From Planctomycetota bacterium (GTDB taxonomy: Bacteria; Planctomycetota; UBA1135; UBA2386), in NCBI GenBank assembly GCA_020425915.1, contig JAGQQZ010000026.1:1-11479 (forward strand): a stretch of 11,479 nucleotides of DNA. Reading direction: 5' to 3'. The position numbers were made by a program, and so were the translations under genes. The notes below the pieces were generated by a model. That model was not told the DNA's origin and did not search any database. It saw nothing but the letters and a program-made list of their open reading frames with translations. Within the stretch, counting starts at the first letter, position 1. Each line of letters opens with the position of its first letter. This document shows, piece after piece, positions 1-7,193 of this stretch.

Positions 1-2138
1 CCGGCCACGTTCGGGACGAGGAACGCGATCGACGCCGACGGACTGGCCGGGTTGAACGGGTAGGTCGGTCCGTTCCCTGCGCCGTGGAGGAAGCAGCCCT
101 CCATCCCGATGATCGAAAGGTCGATCGCCGGCGTGGTCTGCGTGAACGAGACCATCACGACACCGCTCGTCGAGTTCGGCGCGATCTGGTCGGTGACGAG
201 TTGGATCGTCGTGCCGAGGACCGGCCGGTCGCTCGCCGACAGCGCCAGGTTGTCGACGTCGGTCTGACACAGTCGGAACTGCGTCGGCACGGCCGTCGAC
301 AGGTCGATGCTGCCGGCGTCCGTGCTGTTGCCCGGCGTCCAGCCCGCGAGCTTGTTGAAGCCCGCCGCGGTCATGTTGCGGTAGATGTAGTGGACCGTGC
401 CGTCGGGCAGGAACACGTACTGGAAGTTGTCACGGCCGCTGCCGAACGAGGGGAACAGGTTCCGGAACGACACCCGGACCTCGGTGGGCGAGGACATGAC
501 GTTGATCCGGCCGTTGAGAGCCGGGTCGTAGTTGTGCCACGACGCGGCCCAGCGTGCGGCGCCGTTGTGGAACTCGGCGGTGCTCGGGAAACCGTTCGTG
601 CCGTTGCTCGCGGCTGGCGAGATGAATCCGTTCGAGCAGACGACGAGGTTGGTCGTCGTACCGCCGGGGTACGGCAGGGAGAACGGTAGACCGACGTTGG
701 TCTCGGCGTTGATGCCGAGCGGTAGGTCCGTTCCGTTCGGGAACACGTACGCCAACCCGCTCGGCTTCACGTCGTAGCCACCGGTGGCGTTCGGCACGAG
801 TTGGATCGCGGTGTCGCCGAGGTCGAACGTGGTCGGATCGCTGAACAGTTCGTAGAACGAGCCCGTGCAGTCGCCGCAACCGCTGCCGATCGATGTCACG
901 GTCGCCGTCGGGATTCCGCTCGGGACTTGGCTGTCGACCAACACGGTCATCCCGCCCGGTCCCGGCCGGGCCTGGTCGATTCCGACCTGACCGAACGACG
1001 GCGCTTCGTCGCAGTCGAACCAGAAGTTCAAGATCGTGTTCCACTCGTGCGGGTTCGAGGCGGGAGCGGACCAGACGATCTCGTTGCCGAGGTTGGCGAA
1101 CGCCCAGTCGTTGCTGCCGTCCTGATCGATGTCGTGGAAGCCGACGCCGCCGACCGCGGCACCGGCGGCGAGGGGAACGCGGAACGTCGCGCCGGCGCGC
1201 GAGTTGTCGAGGTTGTGAACCGCGTACTCGTAGTGGTACATCCCGCCGACCGGGCCGGTGACCTTGACCGCCACGAGGAATCGGCCGTCATCGTTGCCGT
1301 TGCCGTTCTCGGCCAGCGTTGCGCCGTTCCAGTGCGTCAGGACCGAGCCTTCGACCGAGTTGCCGATCATCGACGAGTTCCAGCTCACGCCGCCCCAGTT
1401 GATCGACACTTCCTGCGAGCGGATGTTGTTGCCGCGATTCGCGACCGGCTCGCCTTGGATCACGACGTGCGCCTGCGTGTAGAACGGTCCGCCCGGCGTG
1501 AGATCCGACTCCTGGACCTCCATCCGGTTCTTCACCGAGTCGAAGGTCTGGGTCATCGTGAACGACAGCGACTTGACGCCGTCCATCGCGGCCGCGCCCC
1601 CGACCGACGGATCGCCCCGGTCGAAGTAGCTGCCGACGGTGTCGAACGTGCCGAGCCACGGGTTGATCTCGGTCGTCGGGCCGAGCGAGATCTGGCTGCC
1701 GTTGAAGCCGGTCCCGTAGGTGTCGGAGCAGCCGACGTAGAAGAAGGGTCCACCGGCGCTGGTGCAGGGCGCGCACGGACCACTGCTGAAGTTGAACGGG
1801 GTGCCGGAGTGTTTGGCGAACGATCGTCCCGAGATCTGGATGATCCGATCGCCGGTGTCGCGCGCGAGGAGGAACGCGATCTTCGGATAGGTGTCGAGCA
1901 TCCGACCAGTCACGTCGTCGGTCGAATCCCACGGGACGTTGGTGGTGCCGGCGTTGCAGAAGGAGTGACCGACGACGCAGCCGACTTCGCCGTTCGGGAA
2001 GGCAGGGCCGCGGCGATTCGCGGCGGTGAACCCGGCGAGTTCGTGGAGACGAACGTCGACTCCGGGGATGGCATTGCTTTGTGCGAGGAGAGAACTCGAA
2101 AGCGTGACAGCGAGAAGCGCAGGGGTGAGTGTTCTCAT
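1..2138 (-). CDS. Large secreted protein of unknown function, tandem paralogue A (3' end cut by window edge)
   Basis: I do not recognise a named family. The frame is open from an ATG at 2138 to the left edge, giving 712 residues; about 34 residues plus the stop are missing by comparison with the complete neighbour. Residues 1-19 form a signal peptide (hydrophobic core, cleavage likely after LLA), so the product is exported. Features include GHSFCNAG near 58-64, paired cysteines CAPC (122-125) and CGDC (421-424), and D336-x-D338-x-D340-G-x-x-D344, a calcium-loop-like pattern. NFQYVF (571-576) followed by DGTVHYIY is reminiscent of nidogen-type (NIDO) extracellular domains, a weak resemblance. 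The C-terminus carries GMEGC..L..GAGNG, like ends seen in many planctomycete secreted proteins. Frame checks at W161, W534 and C682 all agree, so no frameshift is apparent. There is no good Shine-Dalgarno site. A structural, adhesive or surface role is only a guess. Confidence 0.88.
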   Translation of the reverse strand, partial: MRTLTPALLAVTLSSSLLAQSNAIPGVDVRLHELAGFTAANRRGPAFPNGEVGCVVGHSFCNAGTTNVPWDSTDDVTGRMLDTYPKIAFLLARDTGDRIIQISGRSFAKHSGTPFNFSSGPCAPCTSAGGPFFYVGCSDTYGTGFNGSQISLGPTTEINPWLGTFDTVGSYFDRGDPSVGGAAAMDGVKSLSFTMTQTFDSVKNRMEVQESDLTPGGPFYTQAHVVIQGEPVANRGNNIRSQEVSINWGGVSWNSSMIGNSVEGSVLTHWNGATLAENGNGNDDGRFLVAVKVTGPVGGMYHYEYAVHNLDNSRAGATFRVPLAAGAAVGGVGFHDIDQDGSNDWAFANLGNEIVWSAPASNPHEWNTILNFWFDCDEAPSFGQVGIDQARPGPGGMTVLVDSQVPSGIPTATVTSIGSGCGDCTGSFYELFSDPTTFDLGDTAIQLVPNATGGYDVKPSGLAYVFPNGTDLPLGINAETNVGLPFSLPYPGGTTTNLVVCSNGFISPAASNGTNGFPSTAEFHNGAARWAASWHNYDPALNGRINVMSSPTEVRVSFRNLFPSFGSGRDNFQYVFLPDGTVHYIYRNMTAAGFNKLAGWTPGNSTDAGSIDLSTAVPTQFRLCQTDVDNLALSASDRPVLGTTIQLVTDQIAPNSTSGVVMVSFTQTTPAIDLSIIGMEGCFLHGAGNGPTYPFNPASPSASIAFLVPNVA

Positions 2139-2145
2139 GGCCTGC

Positions 2146-2173
2146 ATTGTTTGGGTTCCGCGAGCACGGTCAA
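2146..2173 (-). promoter_or_regulatory. Candidate promoter of paralogue A, immediately upstream of its ATG
   Basis: Reading the minus strand, TTGACC (2173-2168) is followed after 16 bases by AACAAT (2151-2146), and only 7 bases then separate this -10-like hexamer from the ATG at 2138. The -35 matches the sigma-70 consensus at 5 of 6 positions and the -10 at 4 of 6. The position implies a leaderless or almost leaderless transcript. The same layout recurs upstream of the paralogue, which supports it. It remains a prediction. Confidence 0.4.
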
Positions 2174-2310
2174 CGCGGTGCGAACGGTTGTTTCGTCACC
2201 GGTTCGGACGCGACGAATCGTTGTTCGGAAATGTCGAAACCGCGTGCGACGCTCGGACTAGTTGCGCTGCGAACGAGCGAATCCGCACGTTCCACCGCGC
2301 TCGCGTCGCG

Positions 2311-4554
2311 TCAGGTGCCGAACTTGAGCACGAAACCGTTCGACGCGAGCACGCCGAGTTGGTTCAGCAGCGGGCTCACCGTGAACGACTGACTCACGAC
2401 CGTCATGCCGGTCAACCACGCCGCATTCGGAACGGCGAACGTCGTACGTTCCGTCGACGACGGATTGCTGAACGGGAACAGCACCCCGTTGCCCGCGCCG
2501 TAGAGCGGACAGCCGGGCATGCCGACGAAGCCGAGGTCGACCGGCGGGAGGTGGCGTGTGAACGAGAGCATGACGACGCCGTGAGTCGTCCCCGGCGCGA
2601 TGTGCTCGGTGACGAACTGGATCGACGTGCCGAGCACGGGGCGATCGGTCAGTCGCAGCGAGAGGTGCGTGACGTCCGACTCGCAGAGCGTGAAACCGGC
2701 GGGAGCGGCGACCGACAGGTCGCTCGGACCGGGATCCACGGCGCTCCCCGGTGTCCAACCGACGAGCTTGCCGAACCCGTCCGCCGTCATGCCGCGGTAG
2801 AGGAAGTGAACCGTGCCGTTCGGTTCGAACACGTACTGGAAGTTGTCCTGACCGCCGCCGAACGTCGGGACCAGATTGCGGTAGGTGATCCGTACCTCGG
2901 TCGGCGAGGTCATGACGTTGATCCGCCCGTTCGCCGGCGGGTCGTAGTTGTGCCAGCACGCCGACCAGCGTGCCGCGCCGCCGAGGAACGCGCCGACATT
3001 GGCGAGTTGGCTGGTGCCGTTGCTCGCGGCGGGGGAGATGAAGCCGTTCGTGCACGCGATCAGGGAGGTCGTCGTGCCGCCCGGGTACGGCAGCGAGAAC
3101 GGTAGTGCGACGTTCGTCTCGCTGTTCACGGCGAGCGTCAAATCGGTGCCGGTCGGGAACACGTAGGTCTTCGCACTCGGCGTGACGTCGTAGCCGAGTG
3201 CGGCGTTCCTCGTGAGTTGCATGCCCGTGTTCGCGAGGTCGAACGAGGGACCGTCCGGGTAGTACTCGTAGAACGCGCTGAGGCAGTCGCCGCACCCGGC
3301 GCCGACTGGCGTGATGTTCGCCGTCGGCACGCCGCTGGGAACCTGAGCGTCGACGAACACCGTCATCGCTCCGGGCCCCGGCCGCGCCTGGTCGATCCCG
3401 ACCTGACCGAACGAGGGCGACTCGTCGCAGTCGAACCAGAAGTTGTAGATCGTGTTCCACTCGTGCGGATTCGAAGCGGGCGCGGAGTAGACGATCTCGT
3501 TGCCGACCCTCGCGGACGACCAGTCGTTGGTCGGGTCGTGGTCGACGTCGTGGGATCCGAAGCCGCCGACGGTCGCACCGGCGGCGAGCGGGACGCGGAA
3601 CGTCGCGCCAGCGCGCGAGTTGTCGAGGTTGTGGACGGCGTACTCGTAGTGGTACATCCCGGCGTCGGGGCCCGTGACCTTCACGGCCACGAGGAAGCGG
3701 CCGTCGTCGGACCCGTTGCCGTTCTCGGCCAGGGTCGCGCCGTCCCAGTTGGTGAGGACCGACCCTGCGCGCGACGCGCCGACGAGCGAGGCGTTCCAGA
3801 ACGATCCGCCCCAATCGATCGACGCCTCCTGGGAGCGCATGTTGTTCGCGCGGTTGCCGACGGGCTCACCCTTGATGACCACGTAGGCCTGGGCGAAGAA
3901 CGGTCCACCCGGCGTCAGATCCGATTCCGACACTTCCATGCGGTTCTTCACGGCGTCGAACTGGCTCGTCATCGTGGACGACAGCGAGCGGATGCCGTCC
4001 ATCGCAGCGGCGCCGCCGACCGACGGGTCGCCGCGATCGAAGTAGCTGCCGATGGCGTTGAACGACCCGAGCCACGGGTTGATCTCCGTCGTCGGGCCGA
4101 GTGCGGATCGGCTGCCGTTGAATCCCGTGCCGTAGGTGTCGGAGCAGCCGACGAAGAAGAAGCCGCCGCCGGCACCGCCCATGCACGGGGCGCAGGGCCC
4201 ACTGCCGAAGTTGAACGGCGTGCCCGAGTGCTTCGCGAACGAGCGGCCGGAGATCTGTTCGATCCGCTCGCCCGTGTCGCGCGCCAGGAGGAACGCGATC
4301 TTCGGGTAGGTGTCGAGCATCTGTCCGCCCTGCCCGACCGAGACCCACGGGACGTTGACCGAGCCCGCGTTGCAGTGCGAGTGACCGATGACGACGCCCG
4401 CTTCGCCGTTCGGATACGCCGGTCCACGTCGGTAGCTGGCGGTGATGCCGAACAGCTCGTAGATCTGGACGTCGGTCCCGGGGACGGCATTGCTCTGTGC
4501 GACGAGGGACGGCGCGAGCGCGAGAGCGAGGACGACATGGGTGCGAGTCCACAT
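2311..4554 (-). CDS. Large secreted protein of unknown function, tandem paralogue B (complete, 747 aa)
   Basis: This is a complete exported protein of unrecognised family. I chose the ATG at 4554 because it begins a clear signal peptide: MWTRTH, a hydrophobic stretch, then cleavage near A19 or A23; the longer upstream reading is arginine-rich and looks non-coding. It aligns with paralogue A almost without gaps, about 77% identical over the first 410 residues and about 61% after that, by eye. Conserved cysteines include C61, C121/C124, C137, C376, C421/C424, C501, C624 and C682. The calcium-like loop of paralogue A is partly lost here (D336-V-D-H-D-P). The segment around 486-600 (LPFSLPYPGGTT, NGFISPAASNG, DNFQYVF) may be a nidogen-like beta domain. 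The last 70 residues (GMPGC, SNGFVLKFGT) resemble planctomycete secreted-protein termini. The stop lies 172 bases before the start of paralogue A. Function unknown; extracellular or surface location inferred. Confidence 0.92.
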   Translation of the reverse strand: MWTRTHVVLALALAPSLVAQSNAVPGTDVQIYELFGITASYRRGPAYPNGEAGVVIGHSHCNAGSVNVPWVSVGQGGQMLDTYPKIAFLLARDTGERIEQISGRSFAKHSGTPFNFGSGPCAPCMGGAGGGFFFVGCSDTYGTGFNGSRSALGPTTEINPWLGSFNAIGSYFDRGDPSVGGAAAMDGIRSLSSTMTSQFDAVKNRMEVSESDLTPGGPFFAQAYVVIKGEPVGNRANNMRSQEASIDWGGSFWNASLVGASRAGSVLTNWDGATLAENGNGSDDGRFLVAVKVTGPDAGMYHYEYAVHNLDNSRAGATFRVPLAAGATVGGFGSHDVDHDPTNDWSSARVGNEIVYSAPASNPHEWNTIYNFWFDCDESPSFGQVGIDQARPGPGAMTVFVDAQVPSGVPTANITPVGAGCGDCLSAFYEYYPDGPSFDLANTGMQLTRNAALGYDVTPSAKTYVFPTGTDLTLAVNSETNVALPFSLPYPGGTTTSLIACTNGFISPAASNGTSQLANVGAFLGGAARWSACWHNYDPPANGRINVMTSPTEVRITYRNLVPTFGGGQDNFQYVFEPNGTVHFLYRGMTADGFGKLVGWTPGSAVDPGPSDLSVAAPAGFTLCESDVTHLSLRLTDRPVLGTSIQFVTEHIAPGTTHGVVMLSFTRHLPPVDLGFVGMPGCPLYGAGNGVLFPFSNPSSTERTTFAVPNAAWLTGMTVVSQSFTVSPLLNQLGVLASNGFVLKFGT

Positions 4555-4561
4555 AGCCGTG

Positions 4562-4590
4562 ATTGTCGAGTCGTCGACGCGATCCGGCAA
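4562..4590 (-). promoter_or_regulatory. Candidate promoter of paralogue B, immediately upstream of its ATG
   Basis: On the minus strand TTGCCG (4590-4585), a 17-base spacer and GACAAT (4567-4562) are followed after 7 bases by the ATG at 4554. The bases between -10 and ATG share the pattern NNN-GGC-N with paralogue A. There is no Shine-Dalgarno site, so translation is probably leaderless or Shine-Dalgarno independent. Predicted only. Confidence 0.4.
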
Positions 4591-4626
4591 CGTGCCACGC
4601 CGGGCTTTCTCCGCACCGAAGTCGCG

Positions 4627-4646
4627 GCGCGGCGAATTCGTCGCGC
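4627..4646. promoter_or_regulatory. 20-base imperfect palindrome between divergent genes
   Basis: The sequence GCGCGGCGAATTCGTCGCGC is symmetric at 9 of 10 arm positions, centred between 4636 and 4637. It lies in the 146-base region between the divergent starts at 4554 (minus) and 4701 (plus), about 64 bases from the nuclease-family start. A dimeric regulator could bind here and act on both genes, but palindromes of this quality also arise by chance in GC-rich DNA. Confidence 0.25.
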
Positions 4647-4700
4647 GGATTTCCCGAATGCTCGCACTCGATATGGGTTCGGTCCCGAGAATCGCCCGGC

Positions 4701-5711
4701 ATGAAGAGGTTCTGCGTCTGTGTGCTCGCCGTGTTCGGTCTGTGGAGTTGTGCAGGCCTGGATCGCGGCGGTTCGGACCACGTCGTGATCGCGTTCTGGA
4801 ACGTCGAGAACCTGTTCGACGCCGATGACGACGTCGCGAACCCGGGCGACGACGAGTACCTGCCGTCGAACGGCTGGACGGTCGAGCGCTACCACACGAA
4901 GCTCGACCGACTCGCCGAGGTGATCGACGCGGTGCGGCCGAACGCGCTCGGGCTCGCCGAAGTCGAGAACCGTCGTGTACTGGACGATCTGTTCGCGCAT
5001 CCGAAGCTCGCGCCGCTCGGCTACTCGGTCGTACATCTGGACTCACGCGACAAGCGCGGCATCGACGTGGCGCTCGCGTTCCGCGAACCGTTCGCGCTCG
5101 TACCCGGAAGCGTGCATCTGCACGAGGTCGTCAAGAAAGCGGAGCCGCCGACGCGTGGCGTGCTCGAAGCCCGCCTGGTCCTGCCAGACGGCGAGACGTT
5201 GACGGTCCTGGTGAATCACTGGCCGTCGCGCGGCGGGGACCGTGATGGCGCGTTCCGTCGCATCGCTGGTACGGTCGCGCGTGGAGTCGTCGACTCGGTC
5301 GGGCACGACACGAACGTCGTCGTCATGGGTGACCTGAACGACGATCCGTTCGACGGCTCCGTGCGCGAGGCGCTCGGCGCACTTCGGAGCCGGAACGCGG
5401 TCGTCCATCGCAAGGACCACCGCGGGCTGTTCAACCCGTCGTGGTCACTGCTCGGCCGCGTCGACGAGGGGTCGCTCTACTACAACCGCGATTGGGTCTG
5501 GAACGTCTTCGACCAGATCATCGTCAGCCGTGGGCTCGTCGACGGCGACGGCATGCAGTTCGTCGACGGGTCGTTCGCGGCCTATGGCCCCGATCGGTTG
5601 CGCGACGAGTATCGGCGCCCGCTGCGATTCCGACGCGGTCGGGGTGAGGAGTGGAGCGAGGGCTACAGCGATCACTTCCTCGTGTTCGCGGAGCTCACTC
5701 GAGGGCGCTGA
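4701..5711 (+). CDS. Exported endonuclease/exonuclease/phosphatase-family protein (336 aa)
   Basis: The protein belongs to the EEP fold (DNase I / exonuclease III / inositol phosphatase superfamily), metal-dependent phosphodiesterases. Visible motifs in order are WNVENLFD (33-40, metal-site N34 and E36), AEVEN (86-90, catalytic-type E87), NHWPSR (172-177, H173), GDLNDDP (210-216, D211 and N213), and SDH (323-325, D324 and H325). All key residues of an active enzyme are present. The ATG at 4701 is preferred because it opens a hydrophobic signal, MKRFC...GLWSC; LWSC could be an atypical lipobox (Trp at -2), so the product is either a lipoprotein or secreted. I see no strong Shine-Dalgarno site. 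It is divergent from paralogue B and convergent with the ChaN-like gene. The opening WNVENLFD...NPGDDEYLP is typical of a bacterial group annotated as secreted nucleases. The substrate (DNA, RNA, lipid or sugar phosphate) cannot be told from sequence. Confidence 0.92.
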   Translation: MKRFCVCVLAVFGLWSCAGLDRGGSDHVVIAFWNVENLFDADDDVANPGDDEYLPSNGWTVERYHTKLDRLAEVIDAVRPNALGLAEVENRRVLDDLFAHPKLAPLGYSVVHLDSRDKRGIDVALAFREPFALVPGSVHLHEVVKKAEPPTRGVLEARLVLPDGETLTVLVNHWPSRGGDRDGAFRRIAGTVARGVVDSVGHDTNVVVMGDLNDDPFDGSVREALGALRSRNAVVHRKDHRGLFNPSWSLLGRVDEGSLYYNRDWVWNVFDQIIVSRGLVDGDGMQFVDGSFAAYGPDRLRDEYRRPLRFRRGRGEEWSEGYSDHFLVFAELTRGR

Positions 5712-5724
5712 CGCGCTCGCCCTC
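5701..5724. terminator. Inverted repeat shared by two convergent gene ends
   Basis: GAGGGCG (5701-5707) and CGCCCTC (5718-5724) form a perfect 7-base-pair GC stem around a 10-base loop. It covers the stop codons of both the plus-strand EEP gene and the minus-strand ChaN-like gene. No T-run follows on either side, so a classical intrinsic terminator is not complete. A bidirectional stop or 3' end stabiliser is possible. Confidence 0.35.
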
Positions 5725-6514
5725 AGAGGATCCCGGGCGTCGGGTTGAAGAACAACACACCTGCGTCGGAGCGCAGGAACGGCTCGTGGAACGTCCCCGC
5801 GGTGAACTCGGTCTGCAGGCTGCGCGACATGCGTGCGCCGAACGCGGCGCTCGGCAGCCGCGTGAGTTCGACGAGCTTGTCCTCACCGAGCAGATGGGCG
5901 TGTCCGACGACGATGACGACGAGCGAGTCCGGATGTGCCCTCGCCGCGTCCTGGATCCGTTCCGCGATCACCTGGTCGCGCTGCTCGAGCGGGAGCCGTG
6001 GGGTCGGCTCGAGCGCGAACACGGGTACGTGGTGATCGTGCGCCAGCACGAGCAGCATGCGGTAGAAGTGTTTGTCGACCTCGTCGCTGTCCAGCCACGA
6101 CCCGCGCCAGCGTTGCGCGACCTGCGCGCGGAACATGTCGAGGTCGAGTTCGCCGGCGAGGAATCGCGCCAGCGCCGGGTCGTCGTCGGTGCCGATCGCC
6201 TCGAGGCCGAGGACGATCCTGCGCGATTCTGCCAACCGTAGCAGCAGACTCAGCATCCGCTCGTGCAGTTGCTGGTCCTCGTGGTGGTCGCCGAGGAACA
6301 GCACGGCCCGGTGTTGGAGTTCGGCGAACAACGCATCCCAGCCGAGCGTGCCCTCGAACCGTTGTCCGACGTCGCGGTAGTGCGATTCCTTGTAGGCACG
6401 GAGGTAGTCGGGTCCGGACGGCGCCGGGTCCTCGGGGTTGGCCCCGTCCCAGATCAGGCTCGGTTGGGCGCAGCTCGCGAGGAGCAGCAGCAGGATGAGG
6501 AGCGTCCGACTCAT
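5723..6514 (-). CDS. ChaN-family (haem-binding-type) lipoprotein (263 aa)
   Basis: The start at 6514 gives MSRTLLILLLLLASC, a clean lipoprotein signal with lipobox L12-A-S-C15, so the mature protein should be lipid-anchored in the envelope. The body fits the ChaN-like / DUF399 family: VLFLGDHHEDQQLHERM (71-87) matches the family's G-[ED]-x-H region, VLGLEA (101-106) supplies a conserved Glu, and VVGHAHLL (202-209) the late Gly-His-x-His motif. Known ChaN members are iron-regulated lipoproteins that bind haem, and the fold is related to TIKI and erythromycin-esterase-like hydrolases. Haem binding here is inherited from the family, not shown. No TonB receptor or siderophore gene is visible in the window. 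The macro-domain gene lies 57 bases upstream on the same strand, so cotranscription is possible. An upstream reading to 6541 adds only nine residues before the signal and was not used. Confidence 0.82.
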   Translation of the reverse strand: MSRTLLILLLLLASCAQPSLIWDGANPEDPAPSGPDYLRAYKESHYRDVGQRFEGTLGWDALFAELQHRAVLFLGDHHEDQQLHERMLSLLLRLAESRRIVLGLEAIGTDDDPALARFLAGELDLDMFRAQVAQRWRGSWLDSDEVDKHFYRMLLVLAHDHHVPVFALEPTPRLPLEQRDQVIAERIQDAARAHPDSLVVIVVGHAHLLGEDKLVELTRLPSAAFGARMSRSLQTEFTAGTFHEPFLRSDAGVLFFNPTPGIL

Positions 6515-6520
6515 GTGCGA

Positions 6521-6531
6521 GGTCTCAGACC
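6521..6531. promoter_or_regulatory. Short perfect palindrome just upstream of the ChaN-like start
   Basis: GGTCT-C-AGACC is symmetric in both 5-base arms and begins 6 bases upstream of the ATG at 6514, where a ribosome site would normally be. It could be an operator or a small mRNA hairpin. It is short and may be chance. Confidence 0.18.
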
Positions 6532-6571
6532 ATATCCGCACGTGCGTCGGATCGCGCGTACGACTGCGGGC

Positions 6572-7108
6572 TCATCCCCGCGCAATCATCGACTCCGCCA
6601 TGATCGTTTCCGCGCCCTCGTCGAAGGCGACGAGGACGATCCGCTCGACGCAGCACCCGTGCGCGAGCCAGTCGGAGCACGTGCGCACGGCGATGTCGGC
6701 GGCAGCCCGCGGCGGATAGCCGAACACGCCGGTGCTGATCGCCGGGAACGCGATCGAACGGACGTCGTGGTCCTGGGCCAGCGCCAGCGAGGCTCGGTAG
6801 CAGGACGCGAGGAGCTCGGACTCGCCGTGCGCGCCGCCGTTCCAGACCGGACCGACCGTGTGGATCACGAACCGCGCGTCGAGCCGGAACGCGGGCGTGA
6901 TGCGGGCCTCGCCGGTCGGACAGCGGATTCCCGTCGCGACGGGCACAACGGCACGGCAGGCCTCGAGGAGTTCCGGCCCGGCTGCGCGGTGGATCGCGCC
7001 GTCCACGCCGCCGCCGCCGAGCATGCGCTCGTTCGCGGCGTTGACGATCGCGTCGACCGAGATCCGCGTGATGTCGCCGACGAGGACTTCGAGTCGGTCG
7101 CTTGCCAT
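6572..7108 (-). CDS. Macro-domain protein, ADP-ribose / O-acetyl-ADP-ribose hydrolase type (178 aa)
   Basis: This is a stand-alone macro domain of the MacroD/YmdB type, which binds ADP-ribose and hydrolyses O-acetyl-ADP-ribose or removes mono-ADP-ribose from proteins. The sequence runs through the whole domain: GDIT (11-14), DAIVNAANERML (19-30) with N23 and N26, GGGGVDGAIH (31-40) with D36, CPTGEA (63-68), HTVGPVW (83-89), and AFPAISTGVFGYP (120-132) lining the phosphate and distal ribose pocket. The residues expected in active MacroD-type enzymes are present. Length fits a single domain, with no signal peptide, so it is cytoplasmic. It starts at 7108, divergent from the SDR gene by 85 bases. 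No ADP-ribosyltransferase or sirtuin lies beside it, which argues for a general housekeeping role rather than a dedicated toxin-antitoxin pair. Confidence 0.94.
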   Translation of the reverse strand: MASDRLEVLVGDITRISVDAIVNAANERMLGGGGVDGAIHRAAGPELLEACRAVVPVATGIRCPTGEARITPAFRLDARFVIHTVGPVWNGGAHGESELLASCYRASLALAQDHDVRSIAFPAISTGVFGYPPRAAADIAVRTCSDWLAHGCCVERIVLVAFDEGAETIMAESMIARG

Positions 7109-7193
7109 CGATGCCAGCGTATCGATTGTCCGCGATATTCGCCGCCGCCCTCGCTACACCATCTGCTCGCACACGGAACGTGAGACACACACC

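Noticed and set aside
801..2261. Long plus-strand open frame (486 codons) opposite paralogue A
   Set aside because: Rich in Arg, Val, Glu and Asp, with no recognisable domain. The opposite strand encodes a clear secreted protein conserved in its paralogue. GC-rich coding DNA readily leaves such antisense frames open.
2139..2310. Intrinsic terminator between the two secreted-protein genes
   Set aside because: I found only short or interrupted inverted repeats and no T-run after the stop of paralogue B, so no terminator is called.
3217..4704. Long plus-strand open frame (495 codons) opposite paralogue B, resembling the one at 801-2261
   Set aside because: The similarity between the two antisense frames is fully explained by the duplication of the genes on the other strand. 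It runs through the signal peptide region and has no domain signature.
6263..7183. Plus-strand open frame opposite the ChaN-like and macro-domain genes
   Set aside because: It overlaps two genes with clear family motifs on the other strand and the divergent promoter gap. No domain of its own.
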